DNA of 64,000 nucleotides from Staphylococcus sp. IVB6181 (GCF_025561445.1 NZ_CP095096.1:2273822-2337821), one strand, 5' to 3'; counted from the first letter of the stretch, positions 38,542 to 48,592 are shown. Translations and numbers: made by a program. Notes: generated by a model not told the origin, from the sequence alone.

Positions 38542-39606
38542 ATGATTGAAGCTATCATTTACAATATTTCTGTTACCGTTGCAGGAATTTACCTATTCCA
38601 TAGGTTGCAATATTCAGAAACGAAACAAATGAAGTTTTCACAAACTTACGTCACAATACTTATGACTGTTGTAGCGCTATTGCTTGCGGCATATCCGATT
38701 CCAGTTCATAATTATTCACTTTATTTAACATTTGTTCCGCTATTATTCTTAGGCCGTTATACAAATGTATTCTTTACAATGGTCTCAGCCGCAATTCTCT
38801 TTGTGATAGGCGTGTTTGTTTACGGCGATCCGCTATCTTACAACATTGCCTTAATCATCATTGCTTTGGCTGTAAGTTTCATCGGACCGTTTATCAAGCA
38901 GAATGATATCGTTTCGCTGCAGATTTTAAACGTTATCAGTCTGATTATACTCATCATTGTATCAGTGATTACACGTCTCTATACATTGCAAGAAATTATT
39001 TATCTTATTCCGATATCATTTGTTTTAACGATTTCATCATCGATTATCTTTGTCGATATTTGGCGTTTCTTCACATTAGTTCAACGGTATGAAAGCGAAG
39101 AACGTTTCGACTATTTAACAGGTCTCGGCAATGTAAAAGAATTCGACCGACACTTAAATAAAATGACTGACAAAGCTGACAGCAAACACACAAGCCTAGG
39201 TCTGTTATTAATTGATATTGACGGCTTTAAAGATGTGAATGATGCCTTTACACATCGTTCTGGAGATGCAGTATTAAAGCAGATTTCACAATTGCTGATA
39301 AATTATGTTCCGCCGAATATGAAGATATTCAGAAACGGCGGCGAGGAATTTTCAGTTGTCTTGCTCGGCTATTCGCTGGATCAAACTGTGAAACTCGCTG
39401 AAAGCATTCGTGCAGGTGTAGAACAATCTTCTTTCCACTTGCCGAATAAAGAAGTGATTAAACTCTCTGTTTCTATCGGTATCGGCTATTTAACAGAAGA
39501 TGACTATAAATCACAGCGCAAAGTCTTTAAAGACGCAGATGATATGCTGCATATGGCAAAAAATGAGGGACGTAACCAAGTGATGTTTAACCCGATTGTT
39601 AAATAA
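38542..39606 (+). CDS. gdpS: GGDEF-domain membrane protein GdpS
   Basis: A 354-residue protein. Residues 1 to about 180 contain six or seven membrane helices (5TM-type sensor module), followed by a GGDEF domain with [31 protein letters not shown] and the active-site variant GGEEF at residues 266-270. This is the staphylococcal GdpS type, normally the only conserved GGDEF protein of the genus; in S. aureus and S. epidermidis it affects biofilm and virulence apparently without making cyclic-di-GMP. The ATG follows AAAGGAG. Monocistronic with a strong terminator. Confidence 0.92.
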   Translation: MIEAIIYNISVTVAGIYLFHRLQYSETKQMKFSQTYVTILMTVVALLLAAYPIPVHNYSLYLTFVPLLFLGRYTNVFFTMVSAAILFVIGVFVYGDPLSYNIALIIIALAVSFIGPFIKQNDIVSLQILNVISLIILIIVSVITRLYTLQEIIYLIPISFVLTISSSIIFVDIWRFFTLVQRYESEERFDYLTGLGNVKEFDRHLNKMTDKADSKHTSLGLLLIDIDGFKDVNDAFTHRSGDAVLKQISQLLINYVPPNMKIFRNGGEEFSVVLLGYSLDQTVKLAESIRAGVEQSSFHLPNKEVIKLSVSIGIGYLTEDDYKSQRKVFKDADDMLHMAKNEGRNQVMFNPIVK

Positions 39607-39630
39607 TATTTTGTTTCAGATGAATACTTC

Positions 39631-39669
39631 AGAGACAAGGACAAATTCGATGTTCTTGTCTCTTTTTTT
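39631..39669 (+). terminator. Terminator of gdpS
   Basis: AGAGACAAG/CTTGTCTCT stem with a 15-nt loop followed by seven T. Confidence 0.88.
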
Positions 39670-39768
39670 GCAATTCTATTGCAATCGCCGCCGTTCTATT
39701 GCAAGATTCAAATCTTCCCTGTAAACTTTCAAGTATCAACCAATACAAACAAGAAGGAGAGCTACAAG

Positions 39769-40533
39769 GTGCCTGAAGAAGCAATTACCATAATAGATGA
39801 GAACAAAGTTATCGATGTTGTGCTCACGGCAGGAAAAATTTTACTTGAAAGCGGTGCGGAAACATATCGTGTCGAAGATACGATGTCACGTATTGCTTAC
39901 AGCTTTGGGTTAGATAATACCAACAGCTTTGTATCTAACACAGCAATTATCTTCTCATTAAACGATCGAACGAACACGCGTTTAATTCGAGTCCGAGATA
40001 GAACTACAGATTTAGAAAAGATTGCTTTAGCCAATAACATTTCACGTAAAATTGCGAAACACGAATTGAATATTGACGAAGCAAAATCTGAATTGATTCA
40101 TTTGGAGCATGCCTCGCTGCAATATTCTTATTTAACGAAGTTTTTAGCAGTGTCTATCGCCTGCGGATTTTTCTTATTCATGTTCGGCGGTGTTGCACAA
40201 GACTTTATCTTCGCAATTATTGCTGGCGCTGGTGCTTATTTAACCTTTGATTTTGTACAACGCTTTATCCAAATCAAATTCTTCTCAGAATTCATCAGTG
40301 CTATCGTAGTCGTCAGTGTTGCCGCTATCAGCCACAAGCTCGGCTTATCGGTCAACCAAGACATTATCACCATTTCCGGTGTCATGGTCTTAGTGCCAGG
40401 TGTCTTAATTACAAATGCCATCAGAGATTTAATGGCTGGCGAATTGCTTGCTGGTATGTCGCGCGGAATGGAAGCGGCATTAACCGCATTTGCAATCGGT
40501 GCCGGCGTCGCAATCATCTTACTCTTCTTTTAA
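39769..40533 (+). CDS. ThrE-type threonine/serine exporter, large subunit (YjjP-like)
   Basis: A 254-residue protein matching the N-terminal half of ThrE (DUF1212). The soluble start contains AGKILLESGAETYRVEDTM, the family signature, and about five membrane helices follow from residue 120 on. The start is GTG at 39769, preceded by AAGGAG; the frame opens earlier in the gdpS terminator. Together with the next gene it forms a split ThrE/YjjPB exporter for threonine/serine or, as shown for YjjPB, succinate; the substrate here is not known. The two genes are 18 nt apart. Confidence 0.85.
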   Translation: MPEEAITIIDENKVIDVVLTAGKILLESGAETYRVEDTMSRIAYSFGLDNTNSFVSNTAIIFSLNDRTNTRLIRVRDRTTDLEKIALANNISRKIAKHELNIDEAKSELIHLEHASLQYSYLTKFLAVSIACGFFLFMFGGVAQDFIFAIIAGAGAYLTFDFVQRFIQIKFFSEFISAIVVVSVAAISHKLGLSVNQDIITISGVMVLVPGVLITNAIRDLMAGELLAGMSRGMEAALTAFAIGAGVAIILLFF

Positions 40534-40551
40534 GAAAGGCGTGTTACAGAA

Positions 40552-41049
40552 TTGATCTTACATTATTTATTCCATTTCATTATCAGTTTTAGTTCCACAA
40601 CTCTGTTTTCGATACTTTTCAACGCGCCGCGTAAGTTGTTACCTGCTTGTGGTTATGTAGGCGCAATGGGCTGGACGATTTATATCGTGTCCATGGATTT
40701 GAATTTAGGAAAAGTTGCTGCTTCTTTCCTTGGAAGCTTTATCTTGGCTATTATGAGTCACGCAATGGCAAAACGTTATTTCCAACCGGTTATTATCTTT
40801 ATCGTTCCTGGTATTATTCCTCTTGTACCTGGGGGTGCTGCGTATGAAGCAACACGTTTCTTAGTTACCAACCAATATACACACGCAGTCAATACCTTCT
40901 TAGAGGTAACTTTAATTTCAGGTGCCATAGCATTCGGTATCTTATGTGCAGAAATCAGCTATCATATTTATAATCGAATTAGAATATACTATGGTAAAAT
41001 GAAAGGTAAATCATATAAGAAGCAATTTAATATGAATAATCGAGGATAA
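40552..41049 (+). CDS. ThrE-type threonine/serine exporter, small subunit (YjjB-like)
   Basis: A 165-residue membrane protein with about five helices matching the C-terminal half of ThrE (DUF3815/YjjB); the stretch [20 protein letters not shown] is the family hallmark. The start is TTG at 40552 with GAAAGGCG upstream; no better start fits. It follows the YjjP-like gene and precedes pepT by 14 nt, so the three genes are probably co-transcribed. Likely partner subunit of the preceding protein. Confidence 0.85.
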   Translation: MILHYLFHFIISFSSTTLFSILFNAPRKLLPACGYVGAMGWTIYIVSMDLNLGKVAASFLGSFILAIMSHAMAKRYFQPVIIFIVPGIIPLVPGGAAYEATRFLVTNQYTHAVNTFLEVTLISGAIAFGILCAEISYHIYNRIRIYYGKMKGKSYKKQFNMNNRG

Positions 41050-41063
41050 GAGGTGCATATCAA

Positions 41064-42296
41064 GTGAAAGAACAATTAATCGACAGACTGAAACGTTATG
41101 CGGAGATTGATACTCAATCTAATCCCGACTCAGAAACAACACCATCTACTGAGAAACAATGGGACTTATTAAATTTACTCAAACAAGAATTAGAAGAACT
41201 TGGTCTTAAAACAGATATCGACGACTATGGTTATTTATTTGCGACATTAGAAAGCAACATCGCAACTGAAGTACCTACTGTCGGATTCCTAGCTCATATC
41301 GATACGTCGCCAGATTTCAACGCGACTAATGTCAAACCGCAAATCATTGAAAAATATGACGGCCAACCTATTCAATTAGGAGACACAGATCGCGAATTGA
41401 ACCAAGACGTCTTCCCTGCTATGAAATCCGTTGAAGGCCATACGCTAATGATTACAGATGGCACATCATTGCTTGGCGCAGATGATAAAGCAGGTGTAGC
41501 GGAAATCATGACCGCGTTGAACTATTTAGTGGAACATCCGGAAGTGAAACATGGACGTATCCGAGTCGCATTCACACCAGATGAAGAAATCGGACGCGGT
41601 CCTCACAAATTTGATGTTGAACGCTTTGGGGCTGACTTCGGTTACACAATGGACGGCAGCCAATACGGCGAGCTTCAATTCGAAAGCTTCAATGCTGCTG
41701 AAGCAACTATCACTTGCCACGGTGTCAACGTACATCCGGGTTCAGCGAAAAATGTCATGGTCAACGCTATTAAATTAGGCGAACGCTTTGATCATGCATT
41801 GCCGCAAGATGAAGTACCAGAACAAACAGAAGGCTATGAAGGCTTCTTCCACTTAATGAGCTTCAATGGTACTACTGAAAAAGCACAATTAAAATATATC
41901 GTCCGTGATCATAATCGCGACCAATTCGAAGCACGCAAAGCATTGCTTGAAGAGATTAAAGATACTATCAATCAAGACTATGCGAATGATCCGGTAGAAT
42001 TAGAAGTTAATGACCAATACTATAATATGGCTGAAAAAATCAACGAAGTACCTGAAGTTATCGAGATTCCAAAACGTGTCTTCAAACAATTAGGTATCGA
42101 ACCGAATACAGAACCGATTCGCGGCGGAACAGACGGCTCTCAACTTTCATTTATGGGCTTGCCGACACCTAATATCTTCACAGGCTGCGACAACTTCCAT
42201 GGTCCATTCGAGTATGCATCTATCGATGTTATGGAAAAAGCAGTACAAGTCATTTTAGGCATTGCTGAAGAAGTTGCGGCATCATCAAAAGAATAA
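41064..42296 (+). CDS. pepT: Peptidase T (tripeptidase)
   Basis: A 410-residue M20B metallopeptidase that removes the N-terminal residue from tripeptides in the cytosol. Zinc ligands and catalytic residues lie in [37 protein letters not shown] and, near the C-terminus, [15 protein letters not shown]. The dimerisation/lid domain is present in the middle. The start is GTG at 41064 preceded by AGAGGTG. It is the last gene of the ThrE-pepT unit; peptide breakdown and amino-acid efflux in one unit is an attractive link but inferred. Confidence 0.95.
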   Translation: MKEQLIDRLKRYAEIDTQSNPDSETTPSTEKQWDLLNLLKQELEELGLKTDIDDYGYLFATLESNIATEVPTVGFLAHIDTSPDFNATNVKPQIIEKYDGQPIQLGDTDRELNQDVFPAMKSVEGHTLMITDGTSLLGADDKAGVAEIMTALNYLVEHPEVKHGRIRVAFTPDEEIGRGPHKFDVERFGADFGYTMDGSQYGELQFESFNAAEATITCHGVNVHPGSAKNVMVNAIKLGERFDHALPQDEVPEQTEGYEGFFHLMSFNGTTEKAQLKYIVRDHNRDQFEARKALLEEIKDTINQDYANDPVELEVNDQYYNMAEKINEVPEVIEIPKRVFKQLGIEPNTEPIRGGTDGSQLSFMGLPTPNIFTGCDNFHGPFEYASIDVMEKAVQVILGIAEEVAASSKE

Positions 42297-42311
42297 GTAT
42301 ATATCTACGAA

Positions 42312-42350
42312 AAAACGGCTGAGTCCCTATCAAAAGGATTCAGCCGTTTT
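42312..42350. terminator. Bidirectional terminator between pepT and glycerate kinase
   Basis: AAAACGGCTGAGTCC/GGATTCAGCCGTTTT 15-bp stem (one wobble) with a 9-nt loop between convergent genes. Confidence 0.9.
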
Positions 42351-42360
42351 ATTGTTTGAA

Positions 42361-43494
42361 TTATGCTTTTTTCTCATCATTATCAAAAGATGTCGTCAAC
42401 AGTTTAAGTGCTTGTACCGCATAGAAACGAATTTGCAGACCCGCTTCAAAGCTCGTATAATTTTTCGGCATTTTCATAAATAAATTGAACATGCCTGTGA
42501 CACCTAAAGCTTCATAGCGATCGAATTTATCAGCTGTCGCATTAATCGCAATGCAAGGCTTATGATATTTCGTTGCAAGTTCCGCAATACGCAGTGTTGT
42601 TGTTTCTAAGAGCTGATCTTGTTCATTGATGCCTTCACCGAACATAATTAAATCTGCTTGTTCGATCAAACTTTCTAAATGCGTGATTTGATCCACCAGA
42701 TTATGGCTTGTCAGCACCTCTGCGTTGTATAGCGCTGCTAGAACAGCCGCAACACCGCCGCCTGCACCGCCGCGTTCGACTGTGCTTGTTACGGTGCGTG
42801 TTTCATTTTTCAAAATCTCGCTGAAGTACCATACAAGATTATCCACTGCCGCTGCTTCTTCGCGTGAAATACCTAATAACGGATAGACTTGCATGATTTC
42901 ACTGGCTTTGCCGTACATTTTGCTTGAGAAGTCCGATACAAGCTGGAAGCGTGTTTTTGATAAGCGCGGATTCAAACCAGATAAATCAACGTGGCGAATA
43001 TATTTTAAAACATTAACACCTTTGCTTGTATCAATCGGTTCGCCTTCGTCATTATAATATTTTGCGCCTAAAGCTTGCAGCATACCTGCACCGCCGTCAA
43101 AGCTTGCAATATTGCCAAGGGAAATGACAATATGCTGTGCATCATTTTCTAATGCCGCCGCAATCACTTCACCTAAACCATAGCTTGAGCGATCAACAAT
43201 CGGCTTTTTGCCTTGCAAGAATAAATCCGCTTCAAAAATCGTCATGCCGCTCTCTGTTTTACCGTAAACCGCTTCAATCGGTTCCATATCTGCATCATGT
43301 ACATTCACACGGTATTTTGTTCCGGATTGCCATAAAAAGACCGAATCCATCAGTTCATGCCGGCCGTTGAACAAAGGCACTTGCACGATATCTGCACCTT
43401 CGATTTGGCTTGCTACTGCTTCTTCTACGTAGCGATTCGCTTCGTAACTCGAAACGATTCCATTAAATTCATCCATTGCGACTAATACTCTCAT
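42361..43494 (-). CDS. Glycerate kinase family protein, divergent
   Basis: A 377-residue protein of the GarK/GlxK glycerate 2-kinase family, which phosphorylates D-glycerate. Family segments are MDEFNGIVSSYEAN at the N-terminus (usual D-x-F/K-G-S-L-S), DGGAGMLQALGAKYYN near residue 140, VERGGAGGGVAAVL near 240 and FGEGINEQ near 285. Two signatures differ from typical enzymes: DGG-A-GM replaces the usual DGG-T-GM and GEG-INEQD replaces GEG-RLDxQT. Catalysis may thus be altered. The ATG follows GAGGTGA. Its neighbours match the S. aureus order. Confidence 0.8.
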   Translation of the reverse strand: MRVLVAMDEFNGIVSSYEANRYVEEAVASQIEGADIVQVPLFNGRHELMDSVFLWQSGTKYRVNVHDADMEPIEAVYGKTESGMTIFEADLFLQGKKPIVDRSSYGLGEVIAAALENDAQHIVISLGNIASFDGGAGMLQALGAKYYNDEGEPIDTSKGVNVLKYIRHVDLSGLNPRLSKTRFQLVSDFSSKMYGKASEIMQVYPLLGISREEAAAVDNLVWYFSEILKNETRTVTSTVERGGAGGGVAAVLAALYNAEVLTSHNLVDQITHLESLIEQADLIMFGEGINEQDQLLETTTLRIAELATKYHKPCIAINATADKFDRYEALGVTGMFNLFMKMPKNYTSFEAGLQIRFYAVQALKLLTTSFDNDEKKA

Positions 43495-43602
43495 TTTGTC
43501 ACCTCAAATAAAGTTTCCCAATGTTTGTTGCATTCACTTTAATATTATACAGGGCATTATTCAAAATGCCCACTGTTACGTCTAACCCTTAAAATTAAAA
43601 TA

Positions 43603-43669
43603 ACTCCAAGCCTATCGGAAGTTGGAACTGTTTTATTTTCTTTCATTTCCGCCTTCCAAAGCTTGGAGT
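43603..43669 (-). terminator. Large hairpin downstream of ytxJ
   Basis: ACTCCAAGC/GCTTGGAGT perfect 9-bp outer stem with an inner GGAA/TTCC-type stem. On the minus strand it is followed by TTATTTTAATTTT, so it can terminate the ytxJ transcript. Confidence 0.65.
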
Positions 43670-43714
43670 CTGTTTTCGTTCATATTTTATTATTGATGTT
43701 TTCCCCTAACAAGC

Positions 43715-44035
43715 TTATTCTTCAGCTTGTGCGAGTGAGGTCACATTAATGTCATCATGACTCGCATGCCACTTCACTTCTCCATTTACAAAGTAGAAAG
43801 CTTGCGGCGATTCGTGCTTCACTCCAGTTTTTTCAGCAATATAATCTGATACGTCTCTTTGTTCTTGTACAATTAAGTAATATCCATCAATATCGCGTTC
43901 ATACAAAAACTTATTGAATTGATCATATGCATTTGCTGAAATTGGACAAGTGTCGCTGTGTTTCATTATAAATACATATTTGTTGTCGTTAATTACCTGT
44001 TCAAACTGGTCAATTGAAGTCAGCTTTGTAGCCAT
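43715..44035 (-). CDS. ytxJ: Bacilliredoxin-type thioredoxin-like protein YtxJ/BrxC
   Basis: A 106-residue thioredoxin-fold protein. The motif TCPIS near residue 30 marks the monothiol bacilliredoxin YtxJ (BrxC), which removes bacillithiol from protein thiols or acts in bacillithiol redox balance. ATG at 44035 is chosen because GAGGTG lies 6 nt upstream; the GTG of that sequence is not the start. It stands alone between the EMYY lipoprotein and glycerate kinase genes, all on the minus strand. Confidence 0.88.
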   Translation of the reverse strand: MATKLTSIDQFEQVINDNKYVFIMKHSDTCPISANAYDQFNKFLYERDIDGYYLIVQEQRDVSDYIAEKTGVKHESPQAFYFVNGEVKWHASHDDINVTSLAQAEE

Positions 44036-44164
44036 TCTATTCACCTCTAAAAATATTTATCACTGCACGTGATAGTCCCATTCTAATTGCTATTTCAATG
44101 TGTCTAATTATACACACTTTATATTTCAATGTTAACCAAAACACTAACATTTTCCTTGCTTTTT

Positions 44165-45067
44165 TCAATCATTCTTGTGCAATTTGTTTTTTAAGTCCGT
44201 CAACTCGCGCTTAAACGGTTTATGCGCTTCATCTAATTCTTTCCCTGTTAAAGGCGTTTTATTCATATCATATCGTTCTAAACCATTGCTGACATCGATT
44301 GTCTTTTGTCGTGTCTCATAATAGTTTTGCAGACTGTAATACATTTCAATAGCCGTTTGATGTGCTTTTGCAGTATTCGGCTCTGACACACTCGCTTGGT
44401 TCAGCTCTTCGATTTGTCGATTAATCAGAGGCTGTACTTTATCTTTAATCACCGTTTTCGTATTAGCCGGATCATCTGTATCCAAATATTTTTTCGCAAT
44501 CTGCTGCAGCTCTTTATTATGATGCTTCAACTTATGAATAAATTTATCGATACTGTCAGACTCCCCTGCTTGGCGTGCTGTTTCGACTTGCTTCTCTAAC
44601 TGCGCACGGTTCTTCTCAAACAGCCTCGTGTAATTCAAGATATCTTCATTTGCTTTAATCGAGGCGTTGCAAAGGTGTATAAAACTGCGGATGGCTTTTA
44701 AATCTTTTTCTTGTTCATTAACCTCACTTATGTAAGTTTTACGTAAGGCTTTGACATCTTTAGTTTCAGCCGGCAATTGTTCTGCGGCGTGCTGATAAGT
44801 TTCAAATGCAAGCATCAGCTTCTTATCCATATCCTTTTCCAATTGTTTGAAGTCTGTTTTATTTCTATCTGTTAAATCTGATTTGCTGAGTTCATTCAAA
44901 CGATTCAAGCGCATGTCATCCATAATTTTTTCAACTTGACGCTCTTCTTTATCTACTTCATGCTTTGCTTTTTCAAAATGATTTAAATCTGACTGCGTTT
45001 TATTACTGCATGCCGCAAGAGACAGCGTTAGACAAGCAATCGTTATTATGAGAAGCCACCTTTTCAC
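44165..45067 (-). CDS. EMYY motif lipoprotein
   Basis: A 300-residue lipoprotein of unknown function. The signal peptide ends in lipobox LAAC with Cys20 as the lipidation site. The mature part is highly charged and helical, probably coiled coil, and contains EMYY (AIEMYYSLQNYYETRQ), the naming motif of this staphylococcal family. The start is GTG at 45067, preceded by AGGAG. It is divergent from the GrpB-like gene. It should be anchored on the outer face of the membrane by Lgt, encoded elsewhere in this window. Confidence 0.85.
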   Translation of the reverse strand: MKRWLLIITIACLTLSLAACSNKTQSDLNHFEKAKHEVDKEERQVEKIMDDMRLNRLNELSKSDLTDRNKTDFKQLEKDMDKKLMLAFETYQHAAEQLPAETKDVKALRKTYISEVNEQEKDLKAIRSFIHLCNASIKANEDILNYTRLFEKNRAQLEKQVETARQAGESDSIDKFIHKLKHHNKELQQIAKKYLDTDDPANTKTVIKDKVQPLINRQIEELNQASVSEPNTAKAHQTAIEMYYSLQNYYETRQKTIDVSNGLERYDMNKTPLTGKELDEAHKPFKRELTDLKNKLHKND

Positions 45068-45175
45068 TTTTGTCCACTCCTGTCTGTTTATCTTTATAAT
45101 TTGCGTGTTAAGTGTTTGAGTAAGTCAAGATTCATAATATAATATTTTAGAGACTTTTACAAAGGACGGTTGATT

Positions 45176-45703
45176 ATGTATTCAAAAACACAGCCTTTTA
45201 TAGAAGATAAAAAGGCATTACCCTCTTATCAAGATCAATTCGACAGGTTAAGCGAACTTTTGCTCGGTTTGCTGAATACACCTGTTCAAACCGTGCAGCA
45301 CATCGGAGGAACTGCACATTTCAACTATCCGACTGAACCTATTTTAGATATTTTGGTCGGTGTGAACAACCTGCATGATATTACTGCATTAGATGAAAAG
45401 CGCTTAAATTATGCCGGCTTTTATCGCGTGCACCACAGCTACAAGAAAAAAGCTATGATGGTAAAGTTCAATGATATGACTGAATTAAAACAAACTGTAC
45501 GCCTGCACATCTTGCAGATTGAATCAAAACGATATCGCCATTATAAAGAAATGGATGCTGCACTGAGCCGTGATACTGAACTCAGCGTGCAGTTTTCAAA
45601 AGAAAAACAAGCATTGCATGCACAAGCCTCAACCATTCGCGAATATGAAGAAGCTAAAGAGGCATTGTTTGAAAAATTGTCACGTCAATTTCATTTAAAT
45701 TAA
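45176..45703 (+). CDS. GrpB family protein (UPF0157)
   Basis: A 175-residue protein of the GrpB/UPF0157 family, which has a nucleotidyltransferase-like fold. The family region is HIGGTAHFNYPTEPILDILVGV (compare H-x-GSTAVPGL-KPIID in typical members) and later VRLHILQ. The biochemical role is unknown. ATG at 45176 is used because AAAGGA lies 9 nt upstream; a TTG two codons earlier is an alternative. Its neighbours are the divergent EMYY lipoprotein and downstream murB. Confidence 0.8.
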   Translation: MYSKTQPFIEDKKALPSYQDQFDRLSELLLGLLNTPVQTVQHIGGTAHFNYPTEPILDILVGVNNLHDITALDEKRLNYAGFYRVHHSYKKKAMMVKFNDMTELKQTVRLHILQIESKRYRHYKEMDAALSRDTELSVQFSKEKQALHAQASTIREYEEAKEALFEKLSRQFHLN

Positions 45704-45779
45704 GGTTATAGCATTTCACAAACTAAAGGTTTCATTGCTATAATAAGAAGATGAAAACAATTGAAAGGGAGTTCTATCG

Positions 45780-46706
45780 TTGCACAAAGATGACATTCTT
45801 ACAGAATTAGCTAAAATTCTGCCAGAAGAAAAAATTAAAGTTGATGAACCATTAAAACGCTATACTTATACGCAAACAGGAGGAAAGGCTGATTTCTATC
45901 TCAGTCCGACTAATTTCAAAGAAGTCCAAGCCATCAATCATCTTGCTAGAATCAACAACATCCCTGTCACATACTTAGGCAACGGCTCTAACATTATTAT
46001 CCGCGAAGGCGGTATCCGCGGAATTGTATTGAGCTTATTATCCATGGATTATATTAAAGTTGAAGATAATGTCATAATCGCAGGCAGCGGTGCAGCGATT
46101 ATTGATGTCTCCCGTACCGCTCGCGACAAATTTTTAACTGGATTAGAATTTGCATGCGGCATCCCAGGTTCTATCGGCGGTGCTGTATTCATGAATGCAG
46201 GTGCTTATGGCGGAGAAGTCCGTGATTGTATCGATTACGCTGTATGCGTCAATGAACGCGGCGACTTAGTTCAATTGACACGTGATGAATTAGAACTTGG
46301 CTACCGCAGCAGTATTGTGCAAAAGCAGCACTTAGTAGTCTTAGAAGCTGCCTTTAACTTAGCACCAGGTAATCAAGAGGATATTCAAGCTGTCATGGAC
46401 GACTTGACTGAACGCCGTGAATCAAAACAACCGCTTGAACATCCATCATGCGGCAGTGTCTTCCAAAGACCTCCAGGCCACTTTGCAGGTAAACTGATTC
46501 AAGATTCAGACTTGCAAGGCCATCGTATCGGCGGTGTCGAAGTTTCTACCAAACACGCAGGTTTCATGGTCAATGTCGATAACGGCACAGCAACGGACTA
46601 CGAAGACTTGATCCACCATGTTCAGCAAGTGGTTAAAGAAAAGTTCGATGTTGAATTGCATCCGGAAGTACGTATCATCGGCGACCATCCAGAAGACCAG
46701 CAATAA
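45780..46706 (+). CDS. murB: UDP-N-acetylenolpyruvoylglucosamine reductase
   Basis: A 308-residue type-II MurB, the FAD/NADPH enzyme that makes UDP-MurNAc for peptidoglycan. FAD-binding segments are [17 protein letters not shown] and [22 protein letters not shown]; the catalytic serine lies in [13 protein letters not shown], and the C-terminal substrate loop is [15 protein letters not shown]. The start is TTG at 45780 with AAAGGGAG upstream. It is followed after 14 nt by the CHY zinc-finger gene, with which it is probably co-transcribed. Confidence 0.96.
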   Translation: MHKDDILTELAKILPEEKIKVDEPLKRYTYTQTGGKADFYLSPTNFKEVQAINHLARINNIPVTYLGNGSNIIIREGGIRGIVLSLLSMDYIKVEDNVIIAGSGAAIIDVSRTARDKFLTGLEFACGIPGSIGGAVFMNAGAYGGEVRDCIDYAVCVNERGDLVQLTRDELELGYRSSIVQKQHLVVLEAAFNLAPGNQEDIQAVMDDLTERRESKQPLEHPSCGSVFQRPPGHFAGKLIQDSDLQGHRIGGVEVSTKHAGFMVNVDNGTATDYEDLIHHVQQVVKEKFDVELHPEVRIIGDHPEDQQ

Positions 46707-46720
46707 GGCAGGCAATTGAT

Positions 46721-47044
46721 ATGTCGCATTCACAACAAGTACACGGCATTGGTTTAGACAGCGAAACAAGATGTATACACTATCACACACCTTTAGACGT
46801 AGTCGCCATTAAATTCAAATGCTGCGGCAAGTACTATGCTTGTATTCATTGCCATAACGAATCAGAAGATCACGCACCTATTCCATGGTCCAAAGAAGAA
46901 TATGATACACATGCGATTTTGTGCGGTGTATGCGGACATGAACTTACCATTGCAGAATATACCGAAACCAATCATTGTCCTCATTGCAACGCACCATTCA
47001 ATCCGCGTTGCGAAGCACACTATCCGCATTACTTTGAAATATAA
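46721..47044 (+). CDS. CHY zinc-finger protein
   Basis: A 107-residue protein with many Cys/His pairs: CIHYHTPLDVVAIKFKCCGKYYACIHCHNE, CGVCGHELT and HCPHCNAPFNPRCEAHYPHYF, the pattern of the CHY zinc-finger family (known in eukaryotes as part of ubiquitin-ligase-like proteins, unknown role in bacteria). It follows murB by 14 nt. Its last codon and stop (ATA TAA) are the first bases of a 113-bp direct repeat found again at 49531. Confidence 0.85.
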   Translation: MSHSQQVHGIGLDSETRCIHYHTPLDVVAIKFKCCGKYYACIHCHNESEDHAPIPWSKEEYDTHAILCGVCGHELTIAEYTETNHCPHCNAPFNPRCEAHYPHYFEI

Positions 47045-47151
47045 AATCAAAACGGGCGAGTTACGATAACTTATCATCGTGACTCACCCGTTTTTTTATC
47101 GTCTTCCCCCATGTTTGACGATAATTATTTAATTATGTCTTTTAATTCGTC
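47039..47151 (+). repeat. 113-bp direct repeat, copy 1
   Basis: Identical to 49531-49643 at 109 of 113 positions (differences at 47117, 47133, 47137, 47149). It contains the CHY stop codon, a bidirectional terminator and, on the minus strand, the last eight codons and stop of the MocR gene. Offset between copies is 2492 bp. Confidence 0.95.
47049..47094. terminator. Bidirectional terminator in repeat copy 1
   Basis: AAAACGGGCGAGTTACGAT pairs with ATCGTGACTCACCCGTTTT across an 8-nt loop; T-rich on both sides. It serves the CHY gene (+) and the MocR gene (-). Confidence 0.88.
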
Positions 47152-48540
47152 ATCTATATATTCCTTTATTTTCATTAAGGCAAATTCGATATTATCGTTC
47201 GTTTCATAAGAATATGATAAACGAATCGAATTATCAGTTTCTCCATAAATATAGCCTGGGTTAATCAAAATTTGATGATGATCAATAAGATACGAGAACA
47301 ACTTTTTAATATCAATGTTAATTTTAAATTCTAGCCATATGAAAAAGCTCCCTTCTGGTATTTTCCATTCAGCAACATCTAAGAACCATTTTTTTAACAA
47401 ACTCAACATAAAATCTCGCTTCCCAATTAAAATTTCCTTCAACCTGATAATATGACGATCATAATCACCTTTATTAAGCATTTCATAAATCACCATTTGC
47501 GAGAGTATACTTGAACCATAATCAATCTGCATTCTAACATCTGCAAGTTGTTCTATTACCTTTTCAGATGCAATAATCCAGCCAATTCTAAGTGCTGGCG
47601 CAATAGACTTTGAAAAGCTGCTGATATGAATTACCAGACCTTTGTTGTCTAATGCTTTCAACGAAACAGGCGCCTTCTTTGAAAACCATATATCTTTATA
47701 AATATCGTCTTCTATTATAGTAATATTGTACATTTTACTACTTTTTAATATCTGCTCTTTTTCGTCGTGTGATAATGATGCACCCGTGGGATTGTTAAAA
47801 GAGGTTTCTACATAAATCGCTTTATCTTTATAATGGTGATATTTATCAATACATGCTTTGAATGCATGCATATCATTGTAATCAAATTGTATGTTCTTCA
47901 AATTCAAGCTATTGAATACATATGTTGAATTAATATAAGATGGTGTATTTGAAAATACCACTGTATTCTGACTTAGAAAACCTGTGACTAGTAGTTGAAG
48001 TGTATGCAATGCTCCCGATGTAATCATGACATTGCCGGTATTAATATTCATTCCTTCATTATTCAGCCTCTCAGCAATTAATTCCCGTAATTTTTTATAT
48101 CCATAACCGTCATTGTACCCAAAAGCTAAATCACCAATATAATTTGCAACGGCATTCATCGCATTTTTTAATTCAATATGCTGTATTAAATCTTTCCCCA
48201 ACTCTCCTTTACTGAGATGTATGTAATGTTCATCAGTTTCAAGACGATTAATCAATTGAACAGTATACTGACTTCTTGAAGCAACAGACCACTCCATCAT
48301 CTCTTCCCATTTATTCATCACAAATGATTCACTTAAATAGTTATTTACATAAGTGCCGCTTCCAGGCTTCGTATATATAAATCCTTCAGCTTCTAATACT
48401 TCGATACTTTTTATTACTGTCACCCGATTTACCTTGAACTGTTCAGCAAGCTTACGATGAGACGGAATTTTCATGCCGTAAAACCAATCACCCATAATAA
48501 TTTTATTCCTTATAAACGATGCAATTTCCTTATATTTCAT
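47125..48540 (-). CDS. MocR-type regulator (GntR helix-turn-helix plus PLP aminotransferase domain)
   Basis: A 471-residue MocR/PdxR/GabR-type transcription factor. Residues 1 to about 70 form a GntR winged helix (IPSHRKLAEQFKVNRVTVIKSIEVLEAEGFIYTKPGSGTYV); the rest is a fold-type I aminotransferase domain with the PLP lysine in SFSKS around residue 308 and RIGW after it. It probably senses an amino acid or vitamin B6-linked compound and controls the divergent EamA transporter. Codon use is more AT-rich than in its neighbours. The last eight residues (DELKDIIK) come from the 113-bp repeat and mirror the SstD C-terminus. Confidence 0.9.
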   Translation of the reverse strand: MKYKEIASFIRNKIIMGDWFYGMKIPSHRKLAEQFKVNRVTVIKSIEVLEAEGFIYTKPGSGTYVNNYLSESFVMNKWEEMMEWSVASRSQYTVQLINRLETDEHYIHLSKGELGKDLIQHIELKNAMNAVANYIGDLAFGYNDGYGYKKLRELIAERLNNEGMNINTGNVMITSGALHTLQLLVTGFLSQNTVVFSNTPSYINSTYVFNSLNLKNIQFDYNDMHAFKACIDKYHHYKDKAIYVETSFNNPTGASLSHDEKEQILKSSKMYNITIIEDDIYKDIWFSKKAPVSLKALDNKGLVIHISSFSKSIAPALRIGWIIASEKVIEQLADVRMQIDYGSSILSQMVIYEMLNKGDYDRHIIRLKEILIGKRDFMLSLLKKWFLDVAEWKIPEGSFFIWLEFKINIDIKKLFSYLIDHHQILINPGYIYGETDNSIRLSYSYETNDNIEFALMKIKEYIDDELKDIIK

Positions 48541-48561
48541 GATGTTCTCCTATTTCAAGAT

Positions 48562-48592
48562 TGGTTGTCTGTTTTTCTTTTTAACTGGTTGT
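48562..48592 (+). promoter_or_regulatory. Candidate MocR operator: two TGGTTGT direct repeats
   Basis: TGGTTGT at 48562-48568 and again at 48586-48592, 24 bp apart, in the 108-bp region between the MocR gene and the EamA gene. MocR proteins usually bind spaced direct repeats in the shared intergenic region. Confidence 0.5.
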
